A stretch of 64,000 nt of DNA from Parelaphostrongylus tenuis (GCA_019055375.1 JAHQIW010007155.1:248001-312000), one strand, 5' to 3'; positions 1 to 12,416 are shown, counted from the stretch's first letter. The notes: generated by a model from the sequence alone, not told the origin. Translations and numbers: made by a program.

Positions 1-469
1 TATGTCCAACGACAACAGAAATGTGTGCGCTTTCGTTACCGTTTGCTTGGCCTTGAACAATAATGTCTCTCGTAAACTAACTTTCCAAATTGAGAATATT
101 CTTACGAAAATGTGAACAATTACCTATCTCCCGGTTCTCGCCTGCTCTCCAGCGTCATTGTTAAAGATTAGATAGAAGAGCTGTTTGTGAATTCAGATAA
201 GCCTTAAAAGAAGAGATACTCTGCGCAAGATCCTTGGCGACTTCAACATTAAGATCGTTGTCAAACTACTGCAGTTGACACCAACTCCGATTTTTACCAG
301 ATCTCATAGCAATATCTTGCTATATAAACTATGTGGAATGTTACACAAAACAGAACATACTCCTAGTTTGAGTTACTTTTCACATGTCAGATTGGCAGCT
401 GAAACAAAACGAAGGCGTGATCACATTCGTAGAAGACGGGTGTGAAATAAACAAACAGGATAGTTGTTT

Positions 470-1285
470 ATTATGAAACGACAAATGAAAAATCAATCTC
501 ATTTGCTGGACAGGATATTTTCATAGGAATATTAGCAATTACTCGAATGCCCAGATTTCTCTGGCTACAGCCCCACATCGCCGGTTTTCGAAAAGACCCT
601 TTCATAACGCTGTAAATTCCACACAAAACCACGTCTCAGACGCGCATATCTTTCGCCGGACAGAGCTCCTTATTTGGACTCCTGGTGATTATTCGATAGC
701 GTAGTATTCCCTGAATTCAACGATAGGCTTATTTTCTGGAAAAAGCGTTTCTCGCAAAATAACAGGTATAAGTTGAATTCACACACACGAGCAGAGAGGT
801 CTTTGGAGTATTCACGTGCCGCTGACTAGAGTGGCACGTGCGCTTACGCGATGATCATCAATATTCGAGCATATGAACGTGCAGAAGAGTGTTTCGTTGG
901 GAGGTCACGTGGCTGCTTCACCCACCGGCACATGAATTGAGCAAAGACCTCTTTGATCGCGTAGGTGATTTCAACTTATTTTTCCTGTTGCATTGCAGAG
1001 AAACGGTCTTTCTAGAAAATAAGCACAGCGTTGGAATCAGCAACCATTACGCTATCGAATGAATACCAAGAATCCAAAGAAAGAGCTGTGCCCGGCAAGA
1101 AATATGCGCGTCTGGAACGCAAAGAATTTTTTTTTTGTAACAACGTTAAGAAAAACTTTTTCGAAAGTTAAGTATGCACTGCTCTAGCCAGAAATCTCAG
1201 ATTCCGAATGATCACTAACAGTTCCTTGGAAAATTTTTGTCCAGCGAATAAGATCGCTCTTTTATTTGTCGCCTCATAATGGACA
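470..1285. repeat. Foldback MITE, family M1, copy 1
   Basis: A palindromic element of about 800 bp. The left arm (about 470-790) and right arm (about 960-1285) are diverged inverted copies: 'attcgatagcgtagt' near 695 faces 'cattacgctatcgaat' near 1045, and 'tttgctggacagg' near 500 faces 'ttgtccagcgaataag' near 1240. Terminal sequence 'tattatgaaacgacaaat' is mirrored by 'atttgtcgcctcataat'. Ends were estimated by eye. Two fuller copies lie at 17,101-17,886 and 22,033-22,917. No transposase is encoded, so this is a non-autonomous element; ORFs across the arms are repeat-derived. Confidence 0.7.
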
Positions 1286-1839
1286 TTTACCCGAAACACA
1301 GGAAAGTGTGTGTGGTGCGCGCTCCAATTTGTGGAGAGGGGAATAAAATGAGAACTAAAAGAGACCGTCTGCTTACCAGAGACGCAGATGGATTCAGCCG
1401 TAGGCCCTCTGCTTCTGCAGCATCGATTTGATGTACTTATAGATCTACAAGTCAGATTTGCCAAAAGCCTGCATTCGAGCAGGTGGAAAGTACATGGGAG
1501 GCGGTTAGAAAGGGCCTCCAATGAGTATGCTCTCTCTTGTCCCTCCAGACAGAGTGGTAAGCATCCCGTGGAACCACTACGGTGCCAAAATCGAAATGGA
1601 TTAAGGTGACGATATGTACCTGTAACGCGTGCACATTTGCATGCGAATCCTCTGTAAAAGACGTAATAATGCAAGGATGAATTATAAGATCCAAGGTCAT
1701 CGTCTTGGCCGAGACGAGAAGACGCCACGCACTTTGCGTTGTCTATGGCACCGAAGAAGAATTGTTTCTTGGAAGAAGAGCTGTCGGGGACATTGGCGCC
1801 TTGTCAGAGCGAATCGACCATGAACATCGCTTCTTTGAA

Positions 1840-2755
1840 CAGTTCACAACTCGGATCGAACGATGGCGCTCCAGATATTTAAATCAATACCGCCTTCTAC
1901 CATCATCTTTGTTTATGCACGAACATCAAATATGATGAAAACGAAGCGCTTTGCATGGAGTTACAAAAGTTCCTCATAGTTACAGCTTCCAGAAGGACAA
2001 TGGAGAAAATCATTCACGATTACTACTTAGATCTCTTACAGCCACGTCCTACCATCGCTTACTCCTTCCAAAGTGCGACATCTTATTTCGTAGGAGAAGA
2101 TTAAAACATCTGGCTCAGCCAGGATAAGACCGATACACCTGAAGAATCCTCCTCCAAGACTATATGATGAACGATTATAGTAAAGAAAAGAACATTCGAC
2201 TCCTGACTCTACCTCTGAATTCCCTCCCTGACGGCTATCCTTGCCTTAACGTACGCTTCAAAATTTTGGTAGCTACGAAGAAGGAAAGATCACTAGGCGT
2301 TATTGTAATCTCAGTCAAAAGTTCAGTGCCAGGAGTGTCCCGTATCTCGCAAATGATAGATAGGATTCGAAGTTATAAGATGATTCTCATGAGTATATAT
2401 GTGAAACATTGCAAAAAAGCTTTGAAAGCAGAAGAAGTTCTGAGAATTTGCGGTATGGACCGACGTCAATGATCGAAATCAAGGATGTCGTTATGTACGC
2501 CAGGCTATCGAAAATAGGGTGGACCGGAGACATAATGCACTTCAAGGCAACCGAAGGATGAGAGCCATTACCGACTGGATTTCTTGGGATGTCAAGCGAA
2601 TCACAGGAAATCCAGCAATCCGGTGGTCCGATTTTTTCCACGGAAAGCCTAGAAGAATCTGTGTTGTCCAACGAATTTCTGAAGCAATGAGGACCCACCT
2701 GACTAGTCTCGCACACGAGAGAAGAATAGAAATTTTGCTGGTGCCCGCTTGAGTT
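1840..2755 (+). mobile_element. RTE-type LINE remnant (endonuclease/RT fragments and 3' end)
   Basis: Broken reading frames read like a clade-RTE non-LTR retrotransposon. Near 1905 one frame gives VYARTSNYDENEAL, close to the apurinic endonuclease motif VYAPTS. Around 2010-2160 there is an RT-upstream block (SHVLPSLTPSKVRHLI, then a PPPR end). At 2519-2752 the C-terminal tail is clear (RRMRAITDWISWDVKRITG, RWSDFF). Frameshifts, stops and an internal deletion make it inactive. The same tail recurs at 14.5, 20.7 and 38.2 kb. Confidence 0.6.
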
Positions 2756-3212
2756 ACTCGACGATTAGCGGGAAGACAGGTAATTCTGGCAATACTCTTT
2801 GCCTTCTCTTAAACGCTAACAACTTCAGCATTGGAGAACTACTTCAAAGTATCACAATATGAACTACCAGTGGGTTTACCTAAACTAAAAAGAAAGTTGA
2901 CATTTGTTTCGAGAAAGCTCACTCAAAAGTTGCCAACACTCACATTGTAATGATAGCTAGCTACAGATCGTTATCCTCTTCTCAAAAAGGATAAAAGCTC
3001 ATGGAAAAACATCTTCTAACAACTCTAACACAAGAAACGAATGAATACTCTACTGATGGCTTGCCTGAACTACTTCGTGATCATGGCACTGCAGCACATA
3101 CGAACGATAAGTGATTTTACAACTGTTCAATAAAAATTTAGTTATTTGGACCTATTGAGCAGAACGTAAAGAAAGAAATAGAAACAATAGCAGAATGGTA
3201 ATGGACCGATTC

Positions 3213-4929
3213 TCACGAGTACGGTGATGGTTTAATCCCACTCGACTCAGCGGACCTCTCATCCAAATGGAACCACGAAACTCTTGTTAGGTTTCTCTTG
3301 AAGAAGTTCTTTTTCTGCAGTTTGAATGGTAAATAGCAAAGTATTTTTGCAAGCCAAAGAGAATAGACTCTCAATCAGCATTTAACAACATAAGAATGAC
3401 GGCAATCAAAGCTGAAGAAGAAAAACTTAAAGAAGAGCGCACATCAAAAACAACTAAGGAGACAAAAGTAGAGAGTAAAGATGTTGTTCCTGTTTGCATT
3501 GCTTGCATTTGCTAAGGATAGTCACTTTAATTGCTAATAAAGTTCTGAAAAGTATCACTGACCATCTTAAGTAGATTCTACACTGAAATAGGTTACATAA
3601 AGTAATGAGCATCCAAAAAATTTTAAAAGAAGACTATAAAGCACCATTTACGATGGAGTAGGTGGCACTGACCAAGTCTTAAAGTGAACAGTAGTCAATA
3701 GCTTCGCCACGTATCAACCAAATATCAATATTTAAATTCATGTTGATAGTATCATTTGCTTTTATACGATGCTAAGTCGGGATTTGACGCTATGAGATCT
3801 GGAACCAACCTAAATTTACCTCGAAGTTGAGAGGTTTTCCAGCGAATGGTAGTGGTAAGTAAATCCCTGTCATGGTTCTCCGTCGATTTTCGGCTTTTGC
3901 AGCCGCACTCATTAGTTCGCTGGCTACTTTCATCGGATCCAGCTGAATATTCAACAAGAATTTACAACATCATCTAAAAAGTCTCCAAAACCTATGTCAA
4001 CCGCTAGAAGAGATCGTTTGATACACACCGTAATCTTTGACGTAACACGCCGAGATTCAGATAGTGTAATTGCAGCGAAATCGAGATCGGGTTATGCATT
4101 TAAACCAGTATTTAGTTAAGAATAAGCTCATTAAAGACGCTACAATTATATTAGTATGGTAGTAGTTCTATTCTTTAATACAGGAACTAAAAAGACTTCA
4201 AGAGAGCTTGAAGTTCTTCAGAAATGCTTCAAAGCCTCAGAATCAAACTGCTGTATTTACTGAAATCGGTGCTCACACACATAAAAGATATAGCATGAAG
4301 CTTTCAGAGTTGATCAATCCCTAAAAGATGCGCTCTGCGATCGCTTTCAATTTTTCGTTTTGGTTGAGGTGATTAAATGTATATCTAGCCTTTACAATGC
4401 TTGCGGTCGCCTACTCGATGCATCAAGTCAGTGCTGCTTAATCTCTCAGACAAACCCGGTATCAATTAAGCGATCGCTGAGAGATGGAAGGCTTGGTAAG
4501 CTTTGAGCGCGAGATCGGACCATAACCTTGTGTGCGACGCAGAGCACGCACCTCTAATCACATGCGCCTACGTGCTTACGTAGAGTGAAAGAAATGGGCG
4601 CCATGAGCACTATAGTGTCCATACGGTCGCTAATGCGTTCTATGATCACGGGAACATATGGATAAGGGCTACGGAGAATTTTAAGTGAATGGAATATTCT
4701 GATTTTGAATGTATGAATAGATACAACGAAAAATGTAGCAGTCAGAATTTTTGGCAATCTTGTCGCACACATAGGAAATTTGTGAGAGAAAGAGTCAAAT
4801 TTCAGAGAATTTTTCTGACTCACCGCTTCGAAATCAGGGACCTTCAAGTTCGATTCGAAAGTGTTGTCTGTATCACTGTAATGAAACATTCCTCGTGGTC
4901 TATCAGTTGAATATGTTGCTGGTAGGTAG
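3213..4929 (-). CDS. Candidate spliced gene, unknown function (three linked exons, 3' end)
   Basis: Three minus-strand exons join in phase: 4929-4824 (acceptor 'ggatcag', donor 'gcg|gtgagt'), 3942-3820 (acceptor 'aatattcag', donor 'gag|gtaaat') and 3314-3213 (acceptor 'aaactgcag', ends TGA). The joined frame reads YLPATYSTDRPRGMFHYSD... then LDPMKVASELMSAAAKAENR... and ends ..SAESSGIKPSPYS. The 123-base middle exon has strong splice sites and coding-like composition; the outer exons are less sure. The first intron contains a SINE (4297-4562). The 5' end was not found: an ATG at 4958 is in frame, but exons further upstream are equally possible. I do not recognise the family. Confidence 0.35.
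4297..4562 (-). repeat. tRNA-derived SINE, family S1
   Basis: Minus-strand copy with a decayed A-box-like 'gcgcatgtgattagag' and a B-box-like 'ggtccgatctc', followed by the S1 body ending '..gggattgatcaac'. It lies in an intron of the 3.2-4.9 kb gene. Confidence 0.6.
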
Positions 4930-5789
4930 CTGATCCCTAAATTTACTTGGTTTGTCATGTCTTATGTGAGCAGGTCAAATTAATTGTAAATGTTGATAGA
5001 TTTAATTGAGTATCGAAAACTCACAAAAACTTTAACTCTTTGGGGACTCCAGCTGATCGACCGGGCAGTGCTATACGTAGGCGGAGCGCAACTTTTCTTA
5101 TTGTTAGGAACTATTTTCTCAGTTAAGAAAATCTTTAGGTGTTTTTTTGTGTTACGGTAATACTACATGATATTCTCTATATACTAGTATGCTTCTGGTG
5201 CACATATAATTCTTGATGCAAGAAAAACTTCAATGATGAAACGTAATCTCTTTTCGCTCTCCCAAAGCTATATAAAGACCTCCTTGAAAATAAACCTTGT
5301 CCCAGAATTACTGAGATTGGCGCTATAATATGATTACTGAAAGTTCAAAGAAAATCCATCTAAAGGCTTCAGCCAAGCACAAAGAAAAGCGATTGTGGCA
5401 AATAATATTATTCTTGTTGAAACGGCGCACCAAATGGTCATTCAAAGAACAAAGTACATTGTTTGAATCGTCCGTTTCTTAAGCCATCGAGTGACTACTT
5501 CGATGGATGATTTCTATTCGGTGAAAATATCAAAGAAGCCTGCATTTCATAAAATGTACTCCATCTCCAGACGGTTATAAGCAAACGAAAATGATGGTCG
5601 AGAGGGTTTTTTTCTGCAGTTTAGGAGATAGCCAAACTAAGGCGCTCTTTGGCTGGTTGCAAGAGATTATTGAGTAGGCGATCGAACCAGTGCCTCGCTT
5701 ATCACCTCCCCGATGCAATGTTTCACTAATATTGCGCTATCAAACCCGTGTTGTTATATATAGGTCCTTATTCTGAAGAACAAGCATAC

Positions 5790-6301
5790 CTTGTAAACTT
5801 TCTTCTTCTAACGGCGGTAATGTGTAGTAAAATTGAGAGCGGATCGAAACTAGAAGGAGCATAAGTATTGTGACGTCTTTGCTCTGTTCTTCGAAAAGAG
5901 TGGCGGGACACTTACTTATTTTCACAATGAGCAGTGTAATGATTAATCTGCGGTTGCGCATTTACCATATCCGACTGTTCATTCTCAAGGAACACGTCGG
6001 ACGACTTGAGGAGTTGTATTATAGTTGGAGATAGCTTGAATTTCGCTAATCTAAATAGTAAAAAGATGGAAAAAAATTCACATAGACCAACAATGGGTAA
6101 AAGAGCTAGCTGCAACGTACCACGTTGAGCAGCGCAATCTTTTGAGTTCTCTGATGTTATGTTAAATGTATCATCCGAAGGTTGGAGTACAAGGAGATAA
6201 AGAGACGTAGAGCTAAATGATCTGATCAGTCTGCAGAGCCCGATTAGAGGATATTCTGAAAAAGCAAATAATGAGCTTATACAACAGCTGTAAATTTTCA
6301 T
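5790..6301 (-). CDS. Candidate spliced gene, unknown, hydrophobic
   Basis: A long minus-strand ORF from ATG at 6301 (MKIYSCCISSLFAFS..) runs to a donor 'gatatg|gtaaat' at 5966. It continues in phase at 5910-5790 (acceptor 'ataagtaag', then CPATLFEEQSKDVTILMLLL.., donor 'caag|gtatgc'). The first exon could instead begin at the acceptor 'tttttcag' before EYPLIGLCRLIRSF. The protein has hydrophobic stretches (LQLALLPIVGLCEFFSIFLL; ILMLLLVSI), so membrane segments are plausible. A short exon GFFDIFTE-stop near 5.55 kb fits the phase but is weak. Not recognised; it could belong to the same gene as the exons at 3.2-4.9 kb. Confidence 0.35.
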
Positions 6302-6486
6302 GCTTGAAAAGTTGAGCGGCAAGAGAATATTTAACGGATCTCGTGTTATTCAAGGCATAGTAGTCCATTTAGTTATCAATAAAGAAAACTACTGGAAAGG
6401 TAACGAATACAACAATTAGCTTCACAGAAAGTTCACGTTCAACGATGTCGTTATTCAGTGATTTTTACATTATGAATCAAAGTTAC

Positions 6487-6775
6487 TGGAGAGTGTATGG
6501 CGCAGTAGTAAGAGGTCACTTCGTGCAAGGTCAATGATTCGATTTCGCGTTCGTAATTCAACATGCTTTCCATCCCTCGCTAGTAAATTAATTGCTACCA
6601 GACTTGCTGTAAGGATGAGTAGCATTGGCTAAACACGTCGGTAGGACACCGAAAGCCATCCTAAAGGCTAGATGCGCGTTTGCTCACCGCACATTTAAGC
6701 TGATAATCAAAGGCGAATGTATGGTGTATCCCTTAGGGACTGGTCAGAGCTGAGAACTTCATCCTGTATTACCCT
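6487..6775 (+). repeat. tRNA-derived SINE, family S1
   Basis: Starts 'gagtgtatggcgcagtagt' (A box), then 'atgattcgatttcgcg' (B box), and ends with the S1 body '..cgaatgtatggtgtatccc'. Confidence 0.55.
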
Positions 6776-6779
6776 CATC

Positions 6780-7810
6780 AAATTATTCATATACGACTTA
6801 GCCAAGCTCAGTGACGATAGCAAGTCAAACGACCGATTCATCTAGTAGTACAGTATGACCGCCAGAAGATTGCTAAAGAACGTGACTGGCGGGTTCGTCG
6901 ATTATACTGAAAACTGCGATCGGAATCTCACTGACTCAAACCACAATGCGAATGTGCAAAACAATTCAATTCTTTAAGCTTGAGAGTCAATTCAGTCTGA
7001 GTATGAAGTGGCAGAGAGAAAAGGTCATAATGGAGAAATGTCAATAGCATGTTAGAGAGCATCATGTGCTTTGTCTGACAAATATCGCTTGTTTTATTGC
7101 TTTTATGACGGAAAAAAGCAACACAACATGTTCGGTGGGTTCAGAATGTCAGAATTTTGCCACAGTAAGAAAAAGTTCTATCTCACGGGCTTTTTTATCC
7201 GTGACGTAGATTCGCAGATCCGAATATTTTTCATTGCACTTAAATTAGTTGAACTGAACTGAGTTCTGTTTGTTTGAGTTGGAAAAGGCAGTCTATTTTA
7301 ATGCTGTGTGAATAGAAATCTGTTGACGTCAGATTTGGGTGTTGACCGGAGTTAACACTTCAAGAAGAAAGACGTTACATGAAAAACCATAACAACAATC
7401 TTACTTAACTACTATCCATTTGAGTTATTGAGAAATTACTAACAATTCGTAACCTAGATAGTTCCACCCGTAACGTAAATTGTGAGTGGAGGTGAAAGTC
7501 AAATGAAACATATCAGAGTGAAGGTTTGTGATTTCGATTCTGACCTATTTCATTGCTACGACTTTCTCTCCTCCTTATTGATTATCACGTAATGATTACG
7601 AAATGTCGCAATGCGTATGGATCCCAGATAATAAGCGAATGTTGCGCCGAGGAGGGGCAATATATCAGTGAGCGGAAATCATTGTCTGTTCTCTGTTGGT
7701 AGTAACCTATAAGTTTTTTTCTTCCACTGTTTTCCATTTGCACTACTCTCGGCTCAGTTCCACTCTGCCTCACATGCTCTACTCTCAATCATCACTATCC
7801 GACCTTCCTG
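6780..7810. other. No gene seen
   Basis: AT-rich sequence. The ORF at 7071-7262 lacks splice or start context and shows no recognisable domain. Confidence 0.4.
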
Positions 7811-7814
7811 GCGA

Positions 7815-8050
7815 CAGCCGTGGCCAAGTAATGAAGCCCGTTGCGGCGTGCGTGGAGCCGAGATTCCCCCTTCCACCCAACACTCTCCGGCGGTCAAACA
7901 AGAACACCTCACAAAGGGCCATAATAAGGCTATCCTCGAGATTGTAAGGAGACATGCTCGACCAATATTCTACTTCATTCAAGAAGAAGATCAAAAACGA
8001 ATCGAAAGCTAGAAGTACTGGATCCACACAATTGAAATTGTCATGACGGA
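7815..8050 (+). repeat. tRNA-derived SINE, family S2
   Basis: Begins 'agccgtggccaagtaatgaa' (Ser/Leu-tRNA-like A box). The body '..aaggctatcctcgagattgt' and tail '..agctagaagtactggatcc' recur at 15.4, 40.7, 50.2, 55.4 and 57.4 kb. Confidence 0.55.
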
Positions 8051-8087
8051 TCATGTAAACAAATGAGTATATTTGGCCTTATTAGGG

Positions 8088-8310
8088 TGCGTGTGACGCG
8101 GTGGTTAGGAATACCCCGCGACATACACGTGGTCGCTCGTTGGGTTTCACGTCACAATCTCATCAGGTGTTTCATTGCTAGGTGATTGGCGAATTGATAC
8201 CAGACTTATCTAGGAGAATAGGAGCACTGATGATATCGCCGTAATCCACCGTGAGTCATTGTGAAAGTCATCTATGCAACAAATCACACCTCCAACGATG
8301 TTTAATGAAG
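8088..8310 (+). repeat. tRNA-derived SINE, family S1
   Basis: 'gtgcgtgtgacgcggtggtta' (A box) followed by the S1 body 'ggcgaattgataccagactt' and 'gtgagtcattgtgaaagtc'. Confidence 0.55.
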
Positions 8311-8319
8311 TCAATTGCA

Positions 8320-9360
8320 TTTCTTGTCTCTCAATATTGATTCAATGCCGGAAACTTTATTCGGTATTCTGCGCTTCTATGACTCGCATAGATTACAACT
8401 TCATATTCTCTCTCATGCTTTTCATCAAATTTTCAAGTTTGGACTCGGTCTTTAGTTTTCAAAGTCTAGTAATCAAATAAATTAATATATGGGTGTGAAA
8501 TTTTTAGTGTATTTCCATCTTCAAAAACCGTTTAAACGACAAAAGCACTACTGCGCGCCACTCAAATGAAATGGGTTACCTTAAAGTGACGTTTCAATGG
8601 AGGCTTCATGCAGTGACTGACCACGACCGCGCTGCACGTGTGACCATCTGAGAAAGTCTTTTGCTACAATCATACGCAAGAAGGACTTTCTGAGTCGATC
8701 ATCACTGGGGTAAGTCCTGGGTCTACCACGAGGCAAGACGCGCCACGCCTGCTTGCTACCTCGCAGCAATCCACGTATGCTCTGGCGTGGACTGAAAAGC
8801 TACACGTGTTCGTTGTGAGTAACACAGCTCCTTCACTCAGAGCTCACCAGGCATTATGTGGAATCAAAAGGTAAATTCGGTAATGTGGGTGGGTCTCATT
8901 TCGTTCAAATTGGCAGAGCGTTTTGATACTGGAGGTTTTTTGGGACGAGTACGGAGACCAAAACCTTAGCCGTTACAGGGCACGTTTATCTCTAGAGACC
9001 AAATGACGATGTATGCCTAGAGCGCAAGTACACTTGAATACGTCACTACCCACATACTGAATACATTCATACGTCATTTGGCTTACATTGGCGACATTGA
9101 CGACTGTCGTCTAATCTGCTTACCGTCTGTCGTCAGTGAACTCTTCACTCAAGTCATCCTGAACACGGCTGACGGAATATTGAATGAAGGACAATCATGT
9201 GAATAAATAGGGTTTCGAAAAAATTTAGTACTATAGACCATATCTATAGGAGAGCAGGACTTATTTAAGTGCAGCAAAGATGCACGAGACCGCTCTTTTA
9301 TTTTCTTTTCTCATTTTCATCGATTTGAAGAAGGTATCAAACTCGATTGAGGAAAATATA
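8320..9360. other. No confident gene; possible LINE scraps
   Basis: The minus ORF 8769-8581 (RGRPRTYPSDDRLRK) faintly resembles a LINE tail. The rest is featureless. Confidence 0.25.
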
Positions 9361-9363
9361 AAA

Positions 9364-9475
9364 ATCGAGAAAACTTATCTTGATTAGCTGACGCGAGGTT
9401 GGTAAATTAGTCGTAGAAATTCGGCTGACGTTTCGGCGACCGCCTTCTTCAGAGCCTGGGCGTATGTAGTATTAG
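9364..9475 (-). repeat. Penelope-like element flank (pLTR-type repeat), 3' copy
   Basis: 'aaatcgagaaaacttatctt' followed by 'gattagctgacgcgaggttg' is repeated in direct orientation at 12,180-12,255 and, diverged, at 13,055-13,165. These copies flank the reverse-transcriptase remnant as expected for the pseudo-LTRs of Penelope-like elements. A hammerhead-like motif lies at 9423-9456. Confidence 0.6.
9423..9456 (-). ncRNA. Minimal hammerhead-like motif in PLE flank
   Basis: On the minus strand: GGCU, CUGAAGA, an extra A, hairpin GGCGGUCGCC, then GAAACGUC and AGCC. GGCU/AGCC pair as helix I, GUC is a canonical cleavage triplet, and helix III is only AC/GU. Penelope-like elements are known to carry hammerheads with very short helix III. 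The extra A between the CUGANGA box and helix II is non-canonical, so activity is uncertain. Confidence 0.45.
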
Positions 9476-9589
9476 TCTATTTGAATGATTCGGATGGTCT
9501 TATTTATATGCTGCCTAGGTCAAGTTAGAAGATCAAACGAAGAAAAGGCGCGAGATCTCGTGTGATGGTGACGCACTCGTCCTTCCGGT

Positions 9590-11995
9590 TCATTTCGGGT
9601 TTTGGGCGTTTATCCAAAATGCCTCAAGAGTTTTGCGCGTGGATGTTTTTGATTCCTGCGCTAGGATTGTGACAGTCACATCAAAATCCTTGTTGCTGTG
9701 CTTTTGTGCCCTATGGGAACATAAAGATTTGGTTTTATCTATTTTAGATTTGCTATCTAGATGTTCTTTTATGCGGATGAAATGTGTTCTAAGGAAAAGT
9801 CTAAGCAAAAATGAAAAAAGGAATGTGGTTTCGCCTATATATTCTTCCCCGCATGTCTTACATGTTAGCAAATAAATTGTGCCCGATCTCATACAATCCC
9901 CTCTTTTCCGATTAGGGCAGATCATACAGTTTTGGTGTTGCACAATCGATCATAAAGTCTATTGCGGATCAGCTGATGGCGTAGGGTGGGAGGTGGGATT
10001 TCGATAACTACCACGGAATTTTCAAGACCGCATCTTTTTAGGCACCTTTTAACCGCGCTACTAATTTCGTTTGATATAAATGGCAGTTTGAAGGGAACTC
10101 TATTCAGTTGCGGAGTATTGTTCTTTCGGGACCTAATTCCACTTTTTGAATATTCCCAGTGCAAATGTTTTGTAGCCGTTGGAAATGGCAATTTTTCGTG
10201 CCAAGTCTAACGATTCGTTCCTTTCCTCTTCTCCTGTGCACACATTTTAGCCGTTCGAAACATGTTTTTAATTAGCGATTTTTTCATGTGTGAAGGATGA
10301 GAGGAAAGGTGATTGACCAAATGTTTTTGTTACTTGGTTTTCGATACCATTTTGTACTATAGCCACTATCCAAAAGCTTTACTTGGATGTTTAAGAATGG
10401 AAGCCAGCTCCCGTTTAGACTTTCTCGCGTAAATTTGATATGCTCTGACTGTCCGTTCAAGACTTCAAAACATTTGTCCATTTCCTCTTGTGTGGAACAG
10501 ACAATGAAGCAATCGTCTATATAACGGCAGTAGAGCAATGGGCGGTGAACGAGAACTGCAGCTTCCACCTATACATAAAAGCGATGGCAAGACTAGGTGC
10601 TAAACGTTGACCCATGGCTAACCCCTGAGTTGTGTGAATATTTTCCCGACCACCGAAAGATTGAACAACTAAGACATTGTTTTAGGAGGGTCATTAGTTG
10701 TTGAATTGTGAAGCCATACATATTTACTTTTTGTTCATTTTCAGTTAAAGTTCGAAAATGGCTTGCATTGCAGAGTCATTTGATACGTTTGTATAGAGTG
10801 AGGTAACATCGAATGGCTCCATTACGTGCGAGTTGTTTGGTTTCGCGCAACGTAGGTGATCTAGGAACATTTGGGTATTGGGTAGATGGGTTGGTATGAA
10901 TTTGAGCACCTGAGTAAAAATGAGGTTTAGAAACCACGTTATTCTATCCGTTGGTCCGCCTATACAACTGATGATAGGTCTACCTTGTATGTTGATGGAT
11001 CGGTTGACACTAGATCATCAGTAGATGTAAGTTTATGTGTTTTTATGAGAAGGTATAGGACCGGACAAATAGGATTATTGTTCTTGAGCCGAAAGATAAC
11101 TGAAGTTTCCAAACCCGCTGCCTTTACCGTGTTGACCTATTCTATGTTTAAATATTATATTAGAGTTTATATTCCTTCTCAGAGGATGGACGATAGAGAG
11201 GGAGACATCCTGAAGATGTCTCTCCGTTATTTCGACATCCAGCTGATTTGGAATTGCTACAAATTCCCCACCTTTATCACTTACGCATAGACGGATAGAC
11301 TTTGATAGTACGAGCTTCCTGATTTGGGACAAACCTTGTTTTTTGTTTGTGTGTCAGATTGGAGCTGAATTTTTTATGCCGAAAGTGGTTGAGTATTTGC
11401 ATAACTTCGTTTGAAAAGACGCGAAAAATAGTTTCGAGTTCGCTATTTGGTTTTTCTTTCTTGTAAAAAGCTTGCGGGAAGGGAATGGGTGGTAGTGCCC
11501 CTATTTGTTTTTCGTTACCTAACTCTTCTAATCTAGCCTTGTAGCGCATTTGATTCTGAAGTTCTTGTAGACTGCACCTGCGGATGGTGCAGAACTCAAA
11601 CCCAATTCTAATATGAACGCGCATCACCCGGAAGCGTTACGCCACCTAACACAGTGACTCTTGATCTCTCTAAAGCGCCTTGGTTTTTCGATTTATCGAT
11701 GTTAACGTGGAAATCGACGCTTTTACGTCTTGATTTTGATTGAATGCAGTCAAACTTTCTTTTTAGATTATTTTTGATATTGCGCCGGATATTATTACAA
11801 ATAGCTATTGATTCGTTTACTATTCTTCCCCGAAGGCGTTTCTCCAGATACTGAGCACAGTAATGTTCCTTTGACACACATTTGTTCAAGCAGGAGAACA
11901 TTTCGTTGTGGACGCATCTTAGAGAGATGCGAAGTAGTTGTGTTTCAATACTCAGTATCCTTGGAGAGTCCTTTGGTAAGCCTCATACTTATAGC
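9590..11995 (-). mobile_element. Degenerate Penelope-like retroelement (RT plus GIY-YIG endonuclease)
   Basis: Read 5' to 3' on the minus strand: an N-terminal region (11,901-11,608) and LGNEKQIGALPPIPFPQAFY (about 11,530); RT blocks RPIISCIGGPTDRITWFL (about 10,975), MEPFDVTSLYTNVSND (about 10,820), QGLAMGQ-like, and YCRYIDDCFIV with the YxDD catalytic motif (about 10,530). At the end (9943-9590) is a GIY-YIG endonuclease domain with Cys-rich CMICPNRKRGDC, IYLLTCKTCGEEYIGET and RIKEHLDS. This RT-then-GIY-YIG order is diagnostic for Penelope-like elements. Several frameshifts and stops show it is dead. Confidence 0.85.
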
Positions 11996-12124
11996 TTCCT
12001 AGATCTTATAATACTAGGAATAAGTTTGTATTTCAAGAAGCGGCGAAGAAAGTAAATCTATTGACGCATTGAGACAATTTTTTTACGTCCTTAACAAGTC
12101 GAGAATATCTTGCTGTACAAATTG

Positions 12125-12260
12125 CAACAACTCAAAAGTTCGACTGTCTATAAGCCTCGGCATAATTAATTGTTATATGAAATCGAGAAAACTTATCTTG
12201 ATTAGCTGACGTGAGGTTGGTAGAGTAGTCGTAGCAGTTCGGTTGATGTTTGCTGCGAGT
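12125..12260 (-). repeat. PLE pLTR-type repeat, second copy
   Basis: 'aaaagttcgactgtctataa' and 'ttatcttgattagctgacgt' match 13,013-13,110 and 9,364-9,400 in the same orientation, on the 5' side of the PLE coding remnant. Confidence 0.55.
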
Positions 12261-12416
12261 TTCAAAAAACAGTCGATGTTATAGATCAGTTTTGTTCTAC
12301 CAGCCAAAAAAAATCCATCGACTGAACAGTGGTGATGGACCAGTGTCATTGTACACTGTGCCATCACCACATACGCCTCTTCCTTGCTTCAATGCAGGGC
12401 TTAATGTGGAGGGGTG

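Noticed and set aside
1168..1728. 186-codon minus-strand ORF, the longest without microsatellite sequence
   Set aside because: Covers one M1 foldback arm and adjacent DNA; begins with a non-ATG codon and has no domain.
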